Shown here piece after piece: positions 22,829 through 31,271 of a stretch of 64,000 nucleotides of DNA. The notes below the pieces were generated by a model. That model searched no databases and was not told where the DNA came from. It saw nothing but the letters and a program-made list of their open reading frames with translations. The first letter of the stretch is position 1. Each line of letters begins with the position of its first letter. The stretch comes from Streptomyces sp. NBC_00249 (GTDB taxonomy: Bacteria > Actinomycetota > Actinomycetes > Streptomycetales > Streptomycetaceae). A program made the position numbers and the translations under genes. The DNA lies in assembly GCF_026342355.1 (NCBI RefSeq), contig NZ_JAPEMV010000004.1, positions 248,001 to 312,000 of the forward strand, written 5' to 3'.

Positions 22829-25786
22829 ATGCAACTCGCCGCGATCATCGTGTCGCTGGTCCTGACCGTGGTCGGCGTCGCGCTGATCGCCCGAGCCGTG
22901 GCGCAGATCTACCGGTTCGTGAAGCTCGGCCAACCCGTACCGGCAGGCAGCCGCACGGACCGGCCCAAGGAGCGAACGCTCACCCTGGTCAGGGAGTTCC
23001 TCGGCCACAGCCGGATGAACCGCTGGGGCATCGTCGGCTTCGCGCACTGGTTCGTCGCCATCGGCTTCCTGACGCTGCCGCCCACCCTGGTGCAGGCCTT
23101 CGGCCAGCTCTTCCAGGCTGACTGGCTGCTGCCGATCGTCGGTGACTTCCTGCCCTTCGAGCTCTACACCGAGTTCATCGGCGTCATGACGGTCGTCGGC
23201 ATCGTCATCCTGATGGCGATCCGGCTGCTCAACCTTCCCTCGCGGGCCGGTCGCAAGTCGCGCTTCGCCGGCTCGAAGGCCTGGCAGGCGTACTTCGTCG
23301 AGTACGTCATCCTCACCATCGGTCTCGCGATCCTGGCCCTGCGCGGCCTCGAGGGCGCGATCCACCACGTGGACTCGTACGAGCCGGCGTACTTCGCCTC
23401 GTACCCGCTGGTACTGGCCTTCAAGGGGGTCTCGCTCGGCGCCCTGCAGAACGCCATCTACTTCACCGCGATGGTCAAGATCAGCGTCTCCTTCATCTGG
23501 ATGATCACGGTCTCGCTCAACACCAACATGGGTGTCGCCTGGCACCGCTTCCTCGGCTTCCCGAACATCTGGTTCAAGCGCAACGCGGACGGCTCCACCG
23601 CCCTCGGCGCGCTCCAGCCGATGACCAGCGGCGGCAAGGAGATCGACTTCGAGGAGCCGGGCGAGGACGACGTCTTCGGCGTCTCCCAGGTCGAGCAGTT
23701 CTCCTGGAAGGGCATCCTCGACTTCTCCACCTGCACCGAGTGCGGCCGCTGCCAGTCGCAGTGCCCCGCCTGGAACACCGGCAAGCCGCTGTCCCCGAAG
23801 CTCCTGATCATGTCGCTGCGCGACCACGCGCACGCCAAGGCCCCGTACCTGCTCGCGGGCGGCGGCAAGGACATGGAGGGCAACGAGAAGGCCACGGCGG
23901 AGCAGCTCGCCGGCGTCCCGGCCGCGGCCCTCGCCGAGGCCGAGCGCCCGCTCATCGGCACCGCCGAGGAGAACGGCGTCATCGACCCGGACGTGCTGTG
24001 GTCCTGCACCACCTGCGGTGCGTGCGTGGAGCAGTGCCCGGTCGACATCGAGCACATCGACCACATCGTCGACATGCGCCGCTACCAGGTGATGATCGAG
24101 TCCGCCTTCCCGAGCGAGGCCGGCACGATGCTGAAGAACCTGGAGAAGAAGGGCAACCCCTGGGGTCTGGCCAAGAAGCAGCGCGTCGAGTGGACGAAGG
24201 AGGTCGACTTCGAGGTCCCGATCATCGGGAAGGACGCGGAGGACCTCTCCGAGTTCGACTACCTGTACTGGGTCGGCTGCGCGGGCGCGCTGGAGGACCG
24301 GGCCAAGAAGACCACGAAGGCCTTCGCGGAGCTGCTGAACATCGCGGGCGTCAAGTTCGCGATCATGGGCGGCGACGAGAAGTGCACCGGTGACTCCCCG
24401 CGCCGCCTGGGCAACGAGCCGCTGTTCCAGCAGCTCGCCCAGGAGAACGTCGCCATGCTGAACATGGCCTTCGGCGAGGACGACGAGGACGAGTCCACGA
24501 AGAAGCCGAAGTCGGCGAAGCGGATCGTCTCCACCTGCCCGCACTGCTTCAACACCATCGCGAACGAGTACCCGCAGCTCGGCGGCGAGTACGAGGTCAT
24601 CCACCACACGCAGCTGCTCCAGCACCTGATCGACGAGGGCCGCCTCACGCCGGTGACCCCGGTCGACGGCCTGATCACGTACCACGACCCCTGCTACCTG
24701 GGCCGGCACAACAAGGTCTACACGCCGCCGCGCGAGATCATGAGCGCCGTCCCCGGCCTGCGCCAGCAGGAGATGCACCGCCACAAGGAGCGGGGCTTCT
24801 GCTGTGGCGCGGGTGGCGCGCGGATGTGGATGGAGGAGCGGATCGGCAAGCGCATCAACAACGAGCGCGTCGACGAGGCCCTGTCCCTGAACCCGGACAT
24901 CGTGTCCACCGCGTGCCCGTTCTGCCTGGTCATGCTGACGGACTCGGTGAACGGCAAGAAGAACGACGGCAAGGCGAAGGAATCGGTCCAGGTCGTCGAC
25001 GTGGCCCAGCTCCTCCTGGAGTCGGTGAAGGCACCGGAGCCGACGGAGGAGGAACTGGCCGCGGAGGCGCTGGCCGCTGAGGAAGCCGAAGCCGCTGCGA
25101 AGGCCGAAGCCGAAGCCAAGGCCAAGGCCGCCGCCGAAGCGAAGGCCAAGGCGGAAGCCGAGGCGGCCGCGAAGGCCGAGGCGGAAGCCGAAGCCGCCGC
25201 GAAGGCCGAGGCTACGGCGAAGGCCGAAGCCGAAGCCGAGACCGAGGCTGAGACCCCGACCGAGGCCGCGCCCGCGGCCAAGGACGAGGCTGCGCCCAAG
25301 GACGAGGCTGCGGCCGAGGCAGAGGCTGAGCCGAAGACCGAGGCCAAGGCCGCGCCTGAGCCTGCGGTCGAGACCGAGGCTGCGGCCGAGCCGAAGGCCG
25401 AAGACCCCACCCCGGCCAAGGCCGAGCACGAGGCATCTCCCGAGGCCGAGGCCGAGCCCGAGGCCCCCGCCAAGGCAGAAGCAGCCGCCGAGGCGAAGGC
25501 CGAGCCGGAGCCGGAGGCCGAAGCCGCCGCTGAGGCCACGCCGGAAGCCCCGGCCAAGGCGGAGACCGAAGCCAAGGCCGAGGTCCCTGCCGAACCGAAG
25601 GCGGAAGCCACCGCCGAGGCCGAGGCCCCTGCCGAGGTGAAGGCTGACGCCGCCGCCGAGGCGGAGCAGGAGACCTCCGCCGAGGCGGAAGCCGAGCCGA
25701 CGCCCAAGGCCGACGCGGACAGCGAGGCCAAGGCCGAGCCGACGGCGGAAGCCGAGGCGGAGCCGAAGGGCGAGGGCGCCAAGTAG
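22829..25786 (+). CDS. Membrane (Fe-S) heterodisulfide-reductase-like oxidoreductase with long Ala/Glu/Lys tail
   Basis: This 985-aa protein has three parts. Residues 1-250 hold about five transmembrane helices resembling the NarI-type heme-binding domain. Residues about 300-410 hold two 4Fe-4S motifs (CTECGRCQSQCP and CTTCGACVEQCPVD). Residues 430-720 hold two CCG domains (VGCAGALEDRAKK, STCPHCFNTIANEYPQLGG, YHDPCYLGRHNKVY, RGFCCGAGGARMWMEER), as in HdrD/GlpC-type enzymes. The layout matches the mycobacterial Rv0338c-type reductase (recalled). From about residue 734 a 250-residue tail is built almost only of A, E, K, P and T. It likely passes electrons between a soluble donor and the quinone pool; the substrate is unknown. 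The RBS is GAGGAG. Confidence 0.88.
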   Translation: MQLAAIIVSLVLTVVGVALIARAVAQIYRFVKLGQPVPAGSRTDRPKERTLTLVREFLGHSRMNRWGIVGFAHWFVAIGFLTLPPTLVQAFGQLFQADWLLPIVGDFLPFELYTEFIGVMTVVGIVILMAIRLLNLPSRAGRKSRFAGSKAWQAYFVEYVILTIGLAILALRGLEGAIHHVDSYEPAYFASYPLVLAFKGVSLGALQNAIYFTAMVKISVSFIWMITVSLNTNMGVAWHRFLGFPNIWFKRNADGSTALGALQPMTSGGKEIDFEEPGEDDVFGVSQVEQFSWKGILDFSTCTECGRCQSQCPAWNTGKPLSPKLLIMSLRDHAHAKAPYLLAGGGKDMEGNEKATAEQLAGVPAAALAEAERPLIGTAEENGVIDPDVLWSCTTCGACVEQCPVDIEHIDHIVDMRRYQVMIESAFPSEAGTMLKNLEKKGNPWGLAKKQRVEWTKEVDFEVPIIGKDAEDLSEFDYLYWVGCAGALEDRAKKTTKAFAELLNIAGVKFAIMGGDEKCTGDSPRRLGNEPLFQQLAQENVAMLNMAFGEDDEDESTKKPKSAKRIVSTCPHCFNTIANEYPQLGGEYEVIHHTQLLQHLIDEGRLTPVTPVDGLITYHDPCYLGRHNKVYTPPREIMSAVPGLRQQEMHRHKERGFCCGAGGARMWMEERIGKRINNERVDEALSLNPDIVSTACPFCLVMLTDSVNGKKNDGKAKESVQVVDVAQLLLESVKAPEPTEEELAAEALAAEEAEAAAKAEAEAKAKAAAEAKAKAEAEAAAKAEAEAEAAAKAEATAKAEAEAETEAETPTEAAPAAKDEAAPKDEAAAEAEAEPKTEAKAAPEPAVETEAAAEPKAEDPTPAKAEHEASPEAEAEPEAPAKAEAAAEAKAEPEPEAEAAAEATPEAPAKAETEAKAEVPAEPKAEATAEAEAPAEVKADAAAEAEQETSAEAEAEPTPKADADSEAKAEPTAEAEAEPKGEGAK

Positions 25787-25802
25787 CCCCCAGGCAGTAA
25801 CC

Positions 25803-25841
25803 AGGAACGGCCGGTCCCCCAAGAGGGGACCGGCCGTTCCT
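25803..25841 (+). terminator. Terminator after the Fe-S oxidoreductase gene
   Basis: AGGAACGGCCGGTCCCC and GGGGACCGGCCGTTCCT pair perfectly over 17 bp with a 5-nt loop, 16 bp after the stop. Just beyond, CCCGGGGCCGCAGGCCGGGG occurs twice (near 25860 and 25900). Confidence 0.85.
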
Positions 25842-25978
25842 GCACCTCCGGGCGCCGCACACCCGGGGCCGCAGGCCGGGGGCCGGGCCGCATGCCCGGG
25901 ACCCGGGGCCGCAGGCCGGGGGGTCCGGGGCTGGGCCCCGGTTTCGGGAAGGGGCGGGGTGGGGGAAAGACCCCCCGG

Positions 25979-26974
25979 TCAGCTGCGGCGGCCGCGGCGG
26001 AGGATTGCGAAGCCGAGGCCCGCCGCGCCCATGGCGGCCATCCCACCGCCGGCGGCCAGCAGCACCGGGGTGTCGGCCTGCGGCGCCCCGACGCCCTCCG
26101 CACCCGCCTTCACGCCGCCCTTCGGGACGACCCGCTCGGTCTTCCCGCCGGGGGCCGTGGTCGGCTTGGCGGCGGCGTCCTTCTCCGCCCGGTACTTCTC
26201 GATCAGCTTGCCGGTGCTGAAGTCGTACACCCAGCTGTCGCCACCGCCCTTGCCGTCGATGACGACGAACTTCACGCGCTTCCCGTCCTGGACCAGCTTG
26301 TACGTCCAGCCGTCGTTCACCACGCTCGGGTTCTTCAGGTCGATCGTGCCCAGGGCGTGCCCGTTCGGCAGGGAGATCTCGGCCCGCTTGCCCTTGGCGC
26401 CGTCGACGAGCGTGGCGATCCGCCCGTCGGGCATGGTGATCCGGACCGACGCCTCCTTCTTGACCTCCTTCTTGACCTCCGGCTTGACCTCCGGCTTCGG
26501 CTTCGGCTTCTCGACCGGCTCGCGGTTCCCGCCCTCCACCCACGAGGTCACGGTGCCGTTCGGCTGGAGGACGACGTGCAGGCCGTTGTTCTGCCCGTAC
26601 GCCGGCTTGCCGTCCTTGCTGACCAGGGTGTCCAGCTTCGTGTCACCGGAGAAGACGTCCGCCTCGAAGTGGCCGTCGCCGATCTTGTAGACCTTGGCGA
26701 CCGACCCGTCGGCCAGCTTCACGGAGGTGACGTACGCCCGCACACCGGCCGACGGCTTCGCGGAGGGCTTCACAGACGGCTCGACGGACGGCTCCACGGA
26801 CGGCTTCACCGACGGCTCCACCGCCGGCTGCTCCACCCCCGGCAGCACCTCCGGCTCCGCCGACGGCCCCGTCGGCGAGTCCGCGAAGGCGGCCCCCACC
26901 GGCAGTGCCAGGACGGCGGCCGCTCCGGCGAGGACGGTGGCGGTACGAAGGGAGGTGCGTCGGTTGCTGCGCAT
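25979..26974 (-). CDS. Secreted, membrane-anchored Pro/Glu-rich protein of unknown function
   Basis: This 331-aa protein starts at ATG 26974. It has a signal peptide (MRSNRRTSLRTATVLAGAAA, cleavage after GAAFA). Next is a repeat-rich stretch with EPSVKPSVEPSVEPSVKPSA (residues about 50-78). Two related beta-type segments follow (VTSVKLADGSVAKVYKIGDG and VRITMPDGRIATLVDGAKG), separated by a Lys/Glu/Pro linker. A C-terminal helix (LLAAGGGMAAMGAAGLGFAI) ends in RRGRRS. This layout fits a cell-surface protein held by its tail. No catalytic motif is seen. Confidence 0.75.
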   Translation of the reverse strand: MRSNRRTSLRTATVLAGAAAVLALPVGAAFADSPTGPSAEPEVLPGVEQPAVEPSVKPSVEPSVEPSVKPSAKPSAGVRAYVTSVKLADGSVAKVYKIGDGHFEADVFSGDTKLDTLVSKDGKPAYGQNNGLHVVLQPNGTVTSWVEGGNREPVEKPKPKPEVKPEVKKEVKKEASVRITMPDGRIATLVDGAKGKRAEISLPNGHALGTIDLKNPSVVNDGWTYKLVQDGKRVKFVVIDGKGGGDSWVYDFSTGKLIEKYRAEKDAAAKPTTAPGGKTERVVPKGGVKAGAEGVGAPQADTPVLLAAGGGMAAMGAAGLGFAILRRGRRS

Positions 26975-27204
26975 GGCGGGGCTCTTTCCGTGCTCGGTGC
27001 TCGTTGGCGGCGACACTCACGAACCTACGGACCCGATCCGTACGCATTCCCTCGACAACGTAACGAACCCCCGCAGACTGCCGCACAGACGGGTAAACCA
27101 CCCACCCCCACCTCCCCCTAGGGGATGTCACAGGTCAGCCGCAAAGGACACGTGTTCCGGGGGCCCGGCCACCCTCGCCCGGCGGAGCAGGTACTTTCGA
27201 TCAC

Positions 27205-28134
27205 GTGGCTGGATTCAGGATCGGACGCGGCAGGGACAACAACCGCCCCCCGCAGCAACCCCCGCACACCCCGCGGCAGCAGCCGTACGGTCAGCAGCAG
27301 CAAGCGCCGCAGGCTCCGTACGGCCAACAGCCCTACCCTCCTGCCGGGCCGCCCCCGCAGCAGGCCTGGCCCCAGCAGGGCGCGGCCGGGGGGCACGGCG
27401 AGCCGGAGTACTTCGACCCGTACGGCCAGCAGCAGCCGCAGCACCACCAGCAGCCGCAGGCCCCGTACGGCGCCCCGCACGAGCCCTCGTACGCCGACAA
27501 CCCCGGCTACACCCAGGCCTTCTCGATCGGCGAGGACCCGTACGGCCAGGCGGCCACCTACCACGCGGGCACGGCGGCGGCTCCGGCCGCCGGGCCGCGG
27601 CTGCACTGGAAGGAGCTCCTGCGCGGCATCGTCCTGCGGCCGGGGCCCACCTTCCTCCAGATGCGCGACTACGCCGTCTGGGGTCCGGCGCTGGTCGTGA
27701 CCTTCATCTACGGCATGCTCGCGGTCTTCGGCTTCGACAAGGCCCGCGAGGACGCCATCAAGGCGACCCTCGGCCAGGCGATCCCGATCGTGCTCAGCGC
27801 GGGCGTGGCCTTCGTCATCTGCGGCCTGATCCTGGGCGCGGTCACGCACACCCTGGCGCGCCAGCTGGGCGGTGACGGCGCGTGGCAGCCCACGGTGGGG
27901 CTGTCGATGCTGGTCATGTCCATCACGGACGCCCCGCGCCTGCTGGTGGCGGTGTTCCTGGGCGGCGACAACATGTTCGTCCAGGTGCTGGGCTGGGTGA
28001 CCTGGCTGGCGGCCGGCGCCCTCTTCACCTCGATGGTCAGCAAGTCGCACGACCTGCCGTGGCAGAAGGCCCTGGGCGCGTCCGCGATCCAGCTGGTCGC
28101 CCTGCTGTCACTGATCAAGCTGGGCACGCTCTAG
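27205..28134 (+). CDS. Yip1-family membrane protein
   Basis: This 309-aa protein starts at GTG 27205. Residues 1-125 are disordered and very rich in Gln, Pro, Gly and Tyr (PYGQQQQAPQAPYGQQ). Residues 135-309 carry a Yip1-like domain with about five helices: LLRGIVLRPGPTFLQMRD, ALVVTFIYGMLAVFGF, IVLSAGVAFVICGLILGAVT, DAPRLLVAVFLGGDNMFVQ. Function in bacteria is unknown. It is divergent from the secreted protein gene across about 230 bp and ends at a strong hairpin. Confidence 0.82.
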   Translation: MAGFRIGRGRDNNRPPQQPPHTPRQQPYGQQQQAPQAPYGQQPYPPAGPPPQQAWPQQGAAGGHGEPEYFDPYGQQQPQHHQQPQAPYGAPHEPSYADNPGYTQAFSIGEDPYGQAATYHAGTAAAPAAGPRLHWKELLRGIVLRPGPTFLQMRDYAVWGPALVVTFIYGMLAVFGFDKAREDAIKATLGQAIPIVLSAGVAFVICGLILGAVTHTLARQLGGDGAWQPTVGLSMLVMSITDAPRLLVAVFLGGDNMFVQVLGWVTWLAAGALFTSMVSKSHDLPWQKALGASAIQLVALLSLIKLGTL

Positions 28135-28146
28135 CAGCAGACGCAC

Positions 28147-28190
28147 AGAGGGGCCCGGTGCACGCCTTACGGCACGCACCGGGCCCCTCT
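28147..28190. terminator. Bidirectional terminator between Yip1 and phosphoribosyltransferase genes
   Basis: AGAGGGGCCCGGTGC and GCACCGGGCCCCTCT pair over 15 bp around a 14-nt loop that itself contains GCACG-type pairs. It lies between convergent stops. Confidence 0.8.
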
Positions 28191-28205
28191 CCGCACTCAT
28201 GACGC

Positions 28206-28703
28206 CTACGCGTCGAGGACCTGGCCCTCGCGCTTCACCACGGGCGGCTCGACCGACCACGGGAAGTTGATCCACTCGTCGGTCTTCTTCCACACGTACT
28301 CGCACTTCACGAGCGAGTGGGACTTCTCGTAGATCACGGCGGAGCGGACCTCGGCGACATGCCCGAGGCAGAAGTCGTGCACCAGCTTGAGCGTCTTGCC
28401 GGTGTCGGCGACGTCGTCGGCGATCAGCACCTTCTTGTCGGTGAAGTCGATCGCCTCCGGCACCGGCGCCAGCATGACCGGCATCTCCAGCGTGGTGCCC
28501 ACCCCGGTGTAGAACTCGACGTTCACGAGGTGGATGTTCTTGCAGTCCAGCGCGTACGCCAGGCCGCCCGCCACGAACACGCCGCCGCGGGCGATGCTCA
28601 GGATGATGTCGGGCTCGTAGCCGTCGTCGGCGATGGTCTGCGCCAGCTCGCGCACGGCGCGCCCGAACCCCTCGTAGGTCAGGTTCTCGCGTACTTCGCT
28701 CAT
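28206..28703 (-). CDS. Phosphoribosyltransferase (purine type)
   Basis: This 165-aa protein has the PRPP-binding motif VLIADDVADTGKTL and a type I PRT core (DIILSIARGGVFVAGGLAYA, LVNVEFYTGVGTT). It resembles xanthine/hypoxanthine-guanine PRTs of actinobacteria, often annotated as such without proof. ATG 28703 overlaps the dcd stop by four bases (ATGA), so it is co-translated with dcd. Together they suggest a nucleotide salvage/deoxynucleotide unit. Confidence 0.88.
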   Translation of the reverse strand: MSEVRENLTYEGFGRAVRELAQTIADDGYEPDIILSIARGGVFVAGGLAYALDCKNIHLVNVEFYTGVGTTLEMPVMLAPVPEAIDFTDKKVLIADDVADTGKTLKLVHDFCLGHVAEVRSAVIYEKSHSLVKCEYVWKKTDEWINFPWSVEPPVVKREGQVLDA

Positions 28704-29287
28704 GCCTCGTGCCTCACCTGGGTGCGGTGGAAGTTCTGGAAGGAGCGCGAGGCGGTCGGCCCGCGCTGTCCCTGGTACCGGGAGCCGTACCGCTCGCTGC
28801 CGTACGGGAACTCCGCGGGCGAGCTGAGCCGGAACATGCACAGCTGCCCGATCTTCATGCCCGGCCAGAGCTTGATGGGCAGGGTGGCGAGGTTCGACAG
28901 CTCCAGGGTCACGTGACCGGAGAACCCGGGGTCGATGAACCCGGCGGTCGAATGCGTCACCAGACCCAGGCGGCCCAGGCTGGACTTCCCCTCCAGTCTG
29001 GAGGCAATGTCGTCGGGCAGCGAGATGACCTCGTACGTCGAGGCGAGCACGAACTCGCCCGGATGCAGGATGAAGGCCTCGTCACCCTCGGGCTCGACCA
29101 TCCGCGTCAGGTCGGGCTGCTCGACGGCGGGGTCGATGTGCGCGTAGCGGTGATTCTCGAACACCCGGAAATACCGGTCGAGACGTACATCGATGCTGGA
29201 GGGCTGCACCATCGAATCCTCGAACGGGTCGATGCGAACCCGTCCGCTGTCGATCTCGGCCCGGATGTCTTTGTCTGAGAGAAGCAC
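28700..29287 (-). CDS. dcd: dCTP deaminase
   Basis: This 195-aa enzyme starts at GTG 29287 (VLLSDKDIRAEIDSGRVRI). Family signatures are MVQPSSIDVRLDRYFRVFEN, HPGEFVLASTYEVISLP, SRLEGKSSLGRLGL, VTHSTAGFIDPGFSG (active-site region) and ITLELSN-like VTLELSNLATLPI. It converts dCTP to dUTP (or dUMP in bifunctional members) for thymidylate synthesis. The upstream in-frame extension is Gly/Arg-rich and not family-like. Confidence 0.95.
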   Translation of the reverse strand: MLLSDKDIRAEIDSGRVRIDPFEDSMVQPSSIDVRLDRYFRVFENHRYAHIDPAVEQPDLTRMVEPEGDEAFILHPGEFVLASTYEVISLPDDIASRLEGKSSLGRLGLVTHSTAGFIDPGFSGHVTLELSNLATLPIKLWPGMKIGQLCMFRLSSPAEFPYGSERYGSRYQGQRGPTASRSFQNFHRTQVRHEA

Positions 29288-29393
29288 GTCCCGAGGATAC
29301 GCAGAGCGCGCGGGCCACCCCCAATCGGAGCGGCGCCCGCGCGCCCGGCCGAACCCTGTCCCCGTGCCCGTGCCGACCGGGGTGCCCGCCGCG

Positions 29394-29561
29394 CTACCGC
29401 TTGGGCGCGCCGCCCACGGGCACGGCATGCCTCAGCCGCGCGCACCGCGGACACCGCAGCAGCCGTCCCGGCCCGATCCGGCCGGCACCGAGATGCTGCA
29501 GCGGGAAGGAGGCGGTACTGAAAACGTGCCCTTCGGCACAACGGACGACGGTGTGCTCCAT
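29394..29561 (-). CDS. Small zinc-ribbon-like protein
   Basis: This 55-aa protein starts at ATG 29561 after AAAGGGA. MEHTVVRCAEGHVFSTASFP has a Cys and a His four residues apart, and LRCPRCARLRHAVPV has a CxxC pair. Together they could bind one zinc. It is conserved in streptomycetes as a hypothetical protein, from memory. It sits alone between dcd and the tRNA. Confidence 0.6.
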   Translation of the reverse strand: MEHTVVRCAEGHVFSTASFPLQHLGAGRIGPGRLLRCPRCARLRHAVPVGGAPKR

Positions 29562-29786
29562 CGAGTCCCTTTCCCCAACGAGCCGTACTGCGATGAATCG
29601 CCACATTAGGGGATGATCGGGACCCACTCCAGCCGCCGCTCCGCACCCCCACGGTACGCCCCAACTCCCGCCCCCACGAACCCCGGTTGCCCCCGGAAAC
29701 GACGGCGACCCCGCGGGTGAATTCACCGGGGGTCGATCATGGGGTACAGTGTGCAACGATACGGCTCCAGGCAACTGGACCACTGT

Positions 29787-29860
29787 GCGGATGTAGTTTA
29801 ATGGTAGAACATGAGCTTCCCAAGCTTATAGCGCGGGTTCGATTCCCGTCATCCGCTCCA
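29787..29860 (+). tRNA. tRNA-Gly, anticodon CCC, CCA encoded
   Basis: Acceptor arms GCGGATG and CATCCGC pair over 7 bp, followed by T and an encoded CCA. The D arm contains GTTTAATGGTAGAAC. The anticodon stem TGAGC/GCTTA closes the loop TTCCCAA, giving anticodon CCC. The T arm is GCGGG-TTCGATT-CCCGT. A terminator follows at once. Its 3' half is repeated downstream at 36480 and 49491, marking it as an integration target. Confidence 0.95.
29817..29858 (+). repeat. attL-like repeat: 42-bp 3' part of tRNA-Gly (copy A)
   Basis: The segment from the anticodon loop to the first C of CCA is the reference copy of a 42-bp direct repeat. It recurs at 36480-36521 with 2 mismatches and at 49491-49532 with 5. 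tRNA 3' ends are the usual attachment sites of actinomycete integrative elements. Confidence 0.8.
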
Positions 29861-29864
29861 CGAC

Positions 29865-29893
29865 AAAGCCCCAGGTCAGCGACCTGGGGCTTT
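29865..29893 (+). terminator. Terminator of tRNA-Gly
   Basis: AAAGCCCCAGGTC and GACCTGGGGCTTT form a 13-bp stem with an AGC loop, followed by TGTGTTG. Confidence 0.85.
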
Positions 29894-30222
29894 TGTGTTG
29901 CCTAGACCTGTCTACCCCTCCCGTGCCAGATCCGTGTCGGACCAGATCCGGGCCCAGGGCCTGCGCTACGCCGCGGCGCGGACGTCAAAGCCACCGATCC
30001 CTACGGCCGCCGGACCGCCGGACCATTTCGTCCCGGCGCCCGTGCAGCTTGTCGATCTCGCCCCGGAGCTGGGCCAACTCACGCTCCAGGGGCTTGAGCT
30101 CGTCTCGGACTGCCCCGCGTTCGGCGAGGCAGGTGTCTAGCGTTTCCTCACCCAGGACAGTTGAGCCCGCCCGGCGACACACCCCGTGGGACGGCCGGGG
30201 GCCGCAGCCCCCGGAACTGCGT
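29894..30222. other. Intergenic region, 329 bp, no clear gene
   Basis: Immediately after the tRNA terminator comes GCCTAGACCTGTC, whose counterpart follows the repeat at 36480 and the hairpin at 33007. A 65-codon minus-strand frame (29985-30182) would encode a coiled-coil-like peptide with DELKPLERELAQLRGEIDKL. It has no start context and may be a relic of the integrated element. Confidence 0.35.
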
Positions 30223-30942
30223 TCAGAAGGCGCTCAGCGCGTCGCGGGTGTTGGTGCGGTACAGGCCGACCTTCGGGTCGGCGACGCTGCCCGGCTTGGC
30301 CAGCCGGAGGCTGACGCCGTCCGCGTTCGGCATGTGCTCCTTGTCGGCCAGGATGTTGACCTCGTCGGCCACGGGGCCGTTGCCACCCGACGGGTTGAGG
30401 TCCACGGCCGCGTACGCGGTGGCGCCGGGGCGCACCGGGTACGCCGGGGCGCCGCCCAGACCACCGGGGGCAGTGGCCTGGAGACCGAGCGCGCCGCCCT
30501 TGGCGCTGAAGCCGACGGTGGGGAAGTAGTCCAGACCGCAGGAGGTGGAACCGTTGTTGGTCACGGTGATGACGCGGACGGTGGCCGGAGTGCCCGTCGG
30601 GGAAGTGACCTTGACGGTCAGGTTCCGCGCCGAGCAGGGGTGGGTGTAGGCGTAGGAGTCACCGGTGGTGTCCCCCGTGTTCTTGCCGCTCGAACCGGCC
30701 TTCGCCGGGGTGGCGGTGGACGTGCCGGTTCCGGTGGCCTTGCCGGCGGACGGGGCGGCGGAGGCGCCCTCCCCGGACGGCGTCACGGTCCCGGTCGAGA
30801 CCTGCTTGTCCGCGCTCTTGGTCGCGGCGGGGTTCGCGGTCGGCCCGCCGGCGCTGTCCGAGCCGCCGCAGGCGGTCAGGGCCAGAGCGAGGCCGGCGGT
30901 GGCGGTGGCCAGGGCGGTGGTGCGGAGTCGGTAGGTGCGCAT
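30223..30942 (-). CDS. DUF4232-type secreted lipoprotein
   Basis: This 239-aa protein starts at ATG 30942 with a lipoprotein signal peptide (MRTYRLRTTALATATAGLAL, lipobox LALTACGG, lipid Cys at about residue 25). A Thr/Ser/Ala-rich linker (about 30-95) precedes a DUF4232-like domain: HPCSARNLTVKVTSPTG, ATVRVITVTNNGSTSCGLD, YPVRPGATAYAAVDL. The domain is a surface-exposed beta sandwich of unknown function common in streptomycetes. It probably faces the cell wall. Confidence 0.82.
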   Translation of the reverse strand: MRTYRLRTTALATATAGLALALTACGGSDSAGGPTANPAATKSADKQVSTGTVTPSGEGASAAPSAGKATGTGTSTATPAKAGSSGKNTGDTTGDSYAYTHPCSARNLTVKVTSPTGTPATVRVITVTNNGSTSCGLDYFPTVGFSAKGGALGLQATAPGGLGGAPAYPVRPGATAYAAVDLNPSGGNGPVADEVNILADKEHMPNADGVSLRLAKPGSVADPKVGLYRTNTRDALSAF

Positions 30943-31271
30943 GGGGAACTCTCCGTGTCGGTGCGGTCGTCAGACGGAGGCTTCCGCTTCCCGCCTGACG
31001 AGACGTTGGGTGGGGCTGCTGTACCGGTCGGCTGCTGTCGCAGGTGGCCGAGGGCGGTCGGTGGGGCGGGTGGGGCCCTCCCGTACCGACCGCCGAATCC
31101 GACCGCCGATCCGATCGGCGGACCGCCGGGCTGATGACGCAACTGTGGGGCCGGTTTCGTCCCAGTGGCGTCTGGACCGGGATAGTAGGAACCCTGGAAC
31201 GCTCCCGACCCCTCTCACCTGGGCGATCGGGCGAGCCTGGAACGTGCTTCCGGGATGAGGGGGAGGGTGGA

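Noticed and set aside
22793..25822. A 1009-codon open frame antisense to the Fe-S reductase
   Set aside because: It mirrors the Ala/Glu/Lys repeat and GC bias of the plus-strand gene, has no domain and no ribosome-binding site; the plus strand carries the conserved Fe-S motifs.
29985..30182. 65-codon minus-strand frame with coiled-coil character
   Set aside because: No ribosome-binding site and no identifiable family; perhaps a relic, not supported as a gene.
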